From Clostridium swellfunianum (lineage in GTDB: Bacteria; Bacillota; Clostridia; Clostridiales; Clostridiaceae): a stretch of DNA of 64,000 nucleotides. Location of the stretch: contig NZ_JAMOFV010000006.1 of assembly GCF_023656515.1 (NCBI RefSeq), positions 1,899,243 to 1,963,242 on the forward strand, given 5' to 3'. Made by a program: the position numbers and the translations under genes. Below the pieces are notes generated by a model, which had not been told where the DNA came from, searched no databases, and saw only the letters and a program-made list of their open reading frames with translations. Positions 62,634-64,000 of the stretch are shown here, one piece after another; positions within the stretch are counted from its first letter, which is position 1; each line of letters starts with the position of its first letter.

Positions 62634-63965
62634 TTAAACCTGCTCGCCATTTAAAGAGAAAGATAACGCTTCTGTTATCTTAACATTTACTATCTTTCCA
62701 ATGCTATCTTCACTACCTGTGAAGTTGACAAGCTTAGCAGAAGTAGTTCTTCCCATAAGCTTAGTGCTGTCATTTTTACTAAAACCTTCTACTAAAACTG
62801 AGACAATTCTATCTTTATATTCTTTATTTTTCTTAGCGCTTGACTCGTTTATAACAGCTACTAGTTTGTTGAATCTTTCATGCTTTACACCGTCTTCAAT
62901 TTGCTCCTTCATTTCATCCGCAGGAGTTCCCTTACGCTTTGAATAGATGAAAGTGAACGCAGAATCATACTCAACTTCCTTTGCAAGGCTTAAAGTTTCC
63001 TCTGCATCTTCCTCTGTTTCTCCTGGGAATCCAACAATTATATCAGTGGTGATAGCAACATCAGGAACTGCCTTTTTTATTTTACGAACTAACTCTAAGT
63101 ACTGCTCCCTATCATATTGTCTGTTCATCTTCTTTAATATTCTAGAAGAACCAGATTGAACAGGAAGGTGGATATGATTACACACTTTATGACACTCTGC
63201 TATAGCCTCAATAAGTTCATCTGATAAGTCTTTTGGGTGTGAAGTCATAAATCTAATTCTTTCTAATCCTTCAATATTATTTATTCTATTTAATAACCTA
63301 GCAAAACTCATATTTCCTTCAAGTCCCTTACCATAGGAGTTAACATTCTGACCTAAAAGAGTTACTTCCTTATAGCCCTGCGCTACCAAAGATTTTATTT
63401 CATTCTCAATTTCTTCTGGTTTTCTGCTTCTTTCTCTTCCTCTCACATATGGGACTATACAGTATGTACAGAAATTGTTACAGCCATACATTATTGTAAC
63501 AAAGGCTTTTATGTTGCTTTCCCTATCTACTGGAAGTCCCTCAACAATGCCTTCTTCTTTATTTATTATTTCGATTACGGATCTTCCCTCCTGCTTAACT
63601 CTGTTCAAGTATTCAGGAAACTTGTAAGCATTATGTGTACCGAATATAATATCCACAAATGGATATTTCTTTATAATACTGTCAGCCATTCCTTCCTGCT
63701 GCATCATACACCCGCAGACAGCTATTATTAAATCAGGATTTTTCTTCTTTAAGCTTTTTAAAGCCCCAAGATTTCCATATACCTTAAGCTCTGCATTTTC
63801 TCTTACACAACAAGTGTTGAAGATTATAATTGAAGCTTCTTCCTTAGTTTCAGTTCTCGTATACCCTTGTGACTTAAGCATTCCTGAAAGTTTTTCTGAA
63901 TCTTCTTCATTCATTTGGCAGCCCCAAGTTTCAATAAAATATTTTAAGCTTGTTATTTTATCCAT
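62634..63965 (-). CDS. miaB: tRNA-2-methylthio-N6-dimethylallyladenosine synthase
   Basis: Adds the methylthio group to i6A37 in tRNA, following MiaA. 443 residues from ATG 63965, which has AAAGGAG upstream; a longer in-frame ATG at 63995 lacks a site. The N-terminal UPF0004 domain carries [12 protein letters not shown] and two further cysteines ([15 protein letters not shown]) for the auxiliary cluster. The radical SAM motif is [11 protein letters not shown] (C-x3-C-x2-C). A TRAM domain ends the protein. Confidence 0.96.
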   Translation of the reverse strand: MDKITSLKYFIETWGCQMNEEDSEKLSGMLKSQGYTRTETKEEASIIIFNTCCVRENAELKVYGNLGALKSLKKKNPDLIIAVCGCMMQQEGMADSIIKKYPFVDIIFGTHNAYKFPEYLNRVKQEGRSVIEIINKEEGIVEGLPVDRESNIKAFVTIMYGCNNFCTYCIVPYVRGRERSRKPEEIENEIKSLVAQGYKEVTLLGQNVNSYGKGLEGNMSFARLLNRINNIEGLERIRFMTSHPKDLSDELIEAIAECHKVCNHIHLPVQSGSSRILKKMNRQYDREQYLELVRKIKKAVPDVAITTDIIVGFPGETEEDAEETLSLAKEVEYDSAFTFIYSKRKGTPADEMKEQIEDGVKHERFNKLVAVINESSAKKNKEYKDRIVSVLVEGFSKNDSTKLMGRTTSAKLVNFTGSEDSIGKIVNVKITEALSFSLNGEQV

Positions 63966-64000
63966 TCTATTTCTCCTTTGTATAAAGCTAAACATCTAAT

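Noticed and set aside
1-64000. CRISPR arrays, insertion sequences and riboswitches
   Set aside because: No regularly spaced direct repeats, transposase genes or known riboswitch cores (T-box, SAM, TPP, c-di-GMP, preQ1) were recognised by eye; covariance searches could not be run.

Overview
The window is AT-rich, densely packed bacterial chromosome that looks like Clostridium sensu stricto or a close relative (Clostridiaceae). The signs are low GC, strong GGAGG-type ribosome sites, frequent TTG/GTG starts, a sporulating-Firmicute gene set (SpoVB-like flippase, Spo0E-like phosphatase), a mutS-mutL-miaA-hfq-ynbB block next to lexA, and anaerobic enzymes (flavodiiron protein, iron-sulfur aldo/keto reductase, cobalamin radical SAM protein). 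No prophage, IS element, CRISPR array or rRNA operon was seen. A species cannot be named from sequence alone.

Layout. 0-13 kb: tail of a CoA-pyrophosphatase-like NUDIX gene, small unknown genes, ndk, a HesB-like protein, pncB, a UvrD-type helicase, an M20 hydrolase, an RluA pseudouridine synthase, two tail-to-tail MOP-family flippases and an M29 aminopeptidase. 13-26 kb: a ferritin-like protein, a membrane-anchored beta-propeller, a phospholipase C-like protein, a cobalamin radical SAM protein, def, an ECF-type S component behind a long palindrome, an Fe-S aldo/keto reductase, an RmlD-like reductase, a HelD-like helicase, a flavodiiron protein, 6S RNA and a Spo0E-like gene.

26-32 kb holds the most coherent functional locus. 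A long NDH-2 with a fused membrane domain, a NusG-II domain protein, a Gx-type membrane protein and a polyprenyl synthase read leftward, and an ApbE flavin transferase lipoprotein reads rightward. This matches most of the flavin-based extracellular electron transfer locus known from Listeria. 31.6-36 kb: DUF896, hprK, a 5-formyl-THF cyclo-ligase, a CorA-type transporter and an M18 aminopeptidase.

36-42 kb holds the strangest unit: a 1629-residue protein combining an HD domain, a long helical-repeat region, a NadD-like nucleotidyltransferase, a GNAT-like region and a phosphoribosyltransferase-like domain. It is translationally coupled to a lactate/malate-dehydrogenase-like protein. I regard this pair as the best candidate for an undescribed system. 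43-45.1 kb holds a run of eight very small, highly charged proteins, most too short for routine gene calling, plus one small membrane protein, followed by a tRNA-Leu.

45-64 kb is mainly housekeeping: glutaminase, aroC, polA, coaE, a lytic transglycosylase, a repetitive Gln/Pro/Met-rich protein, an HTH-fused tyrosine recombinase behind repeated TTCGC half-sites, lexA with its own SOS box, then ynbB, hfq, miaA, mutL, mutS and miaB reading leftward. Convergent genes repeatedly share one perfect hairpin, with stop codons inside the hairpin arms.
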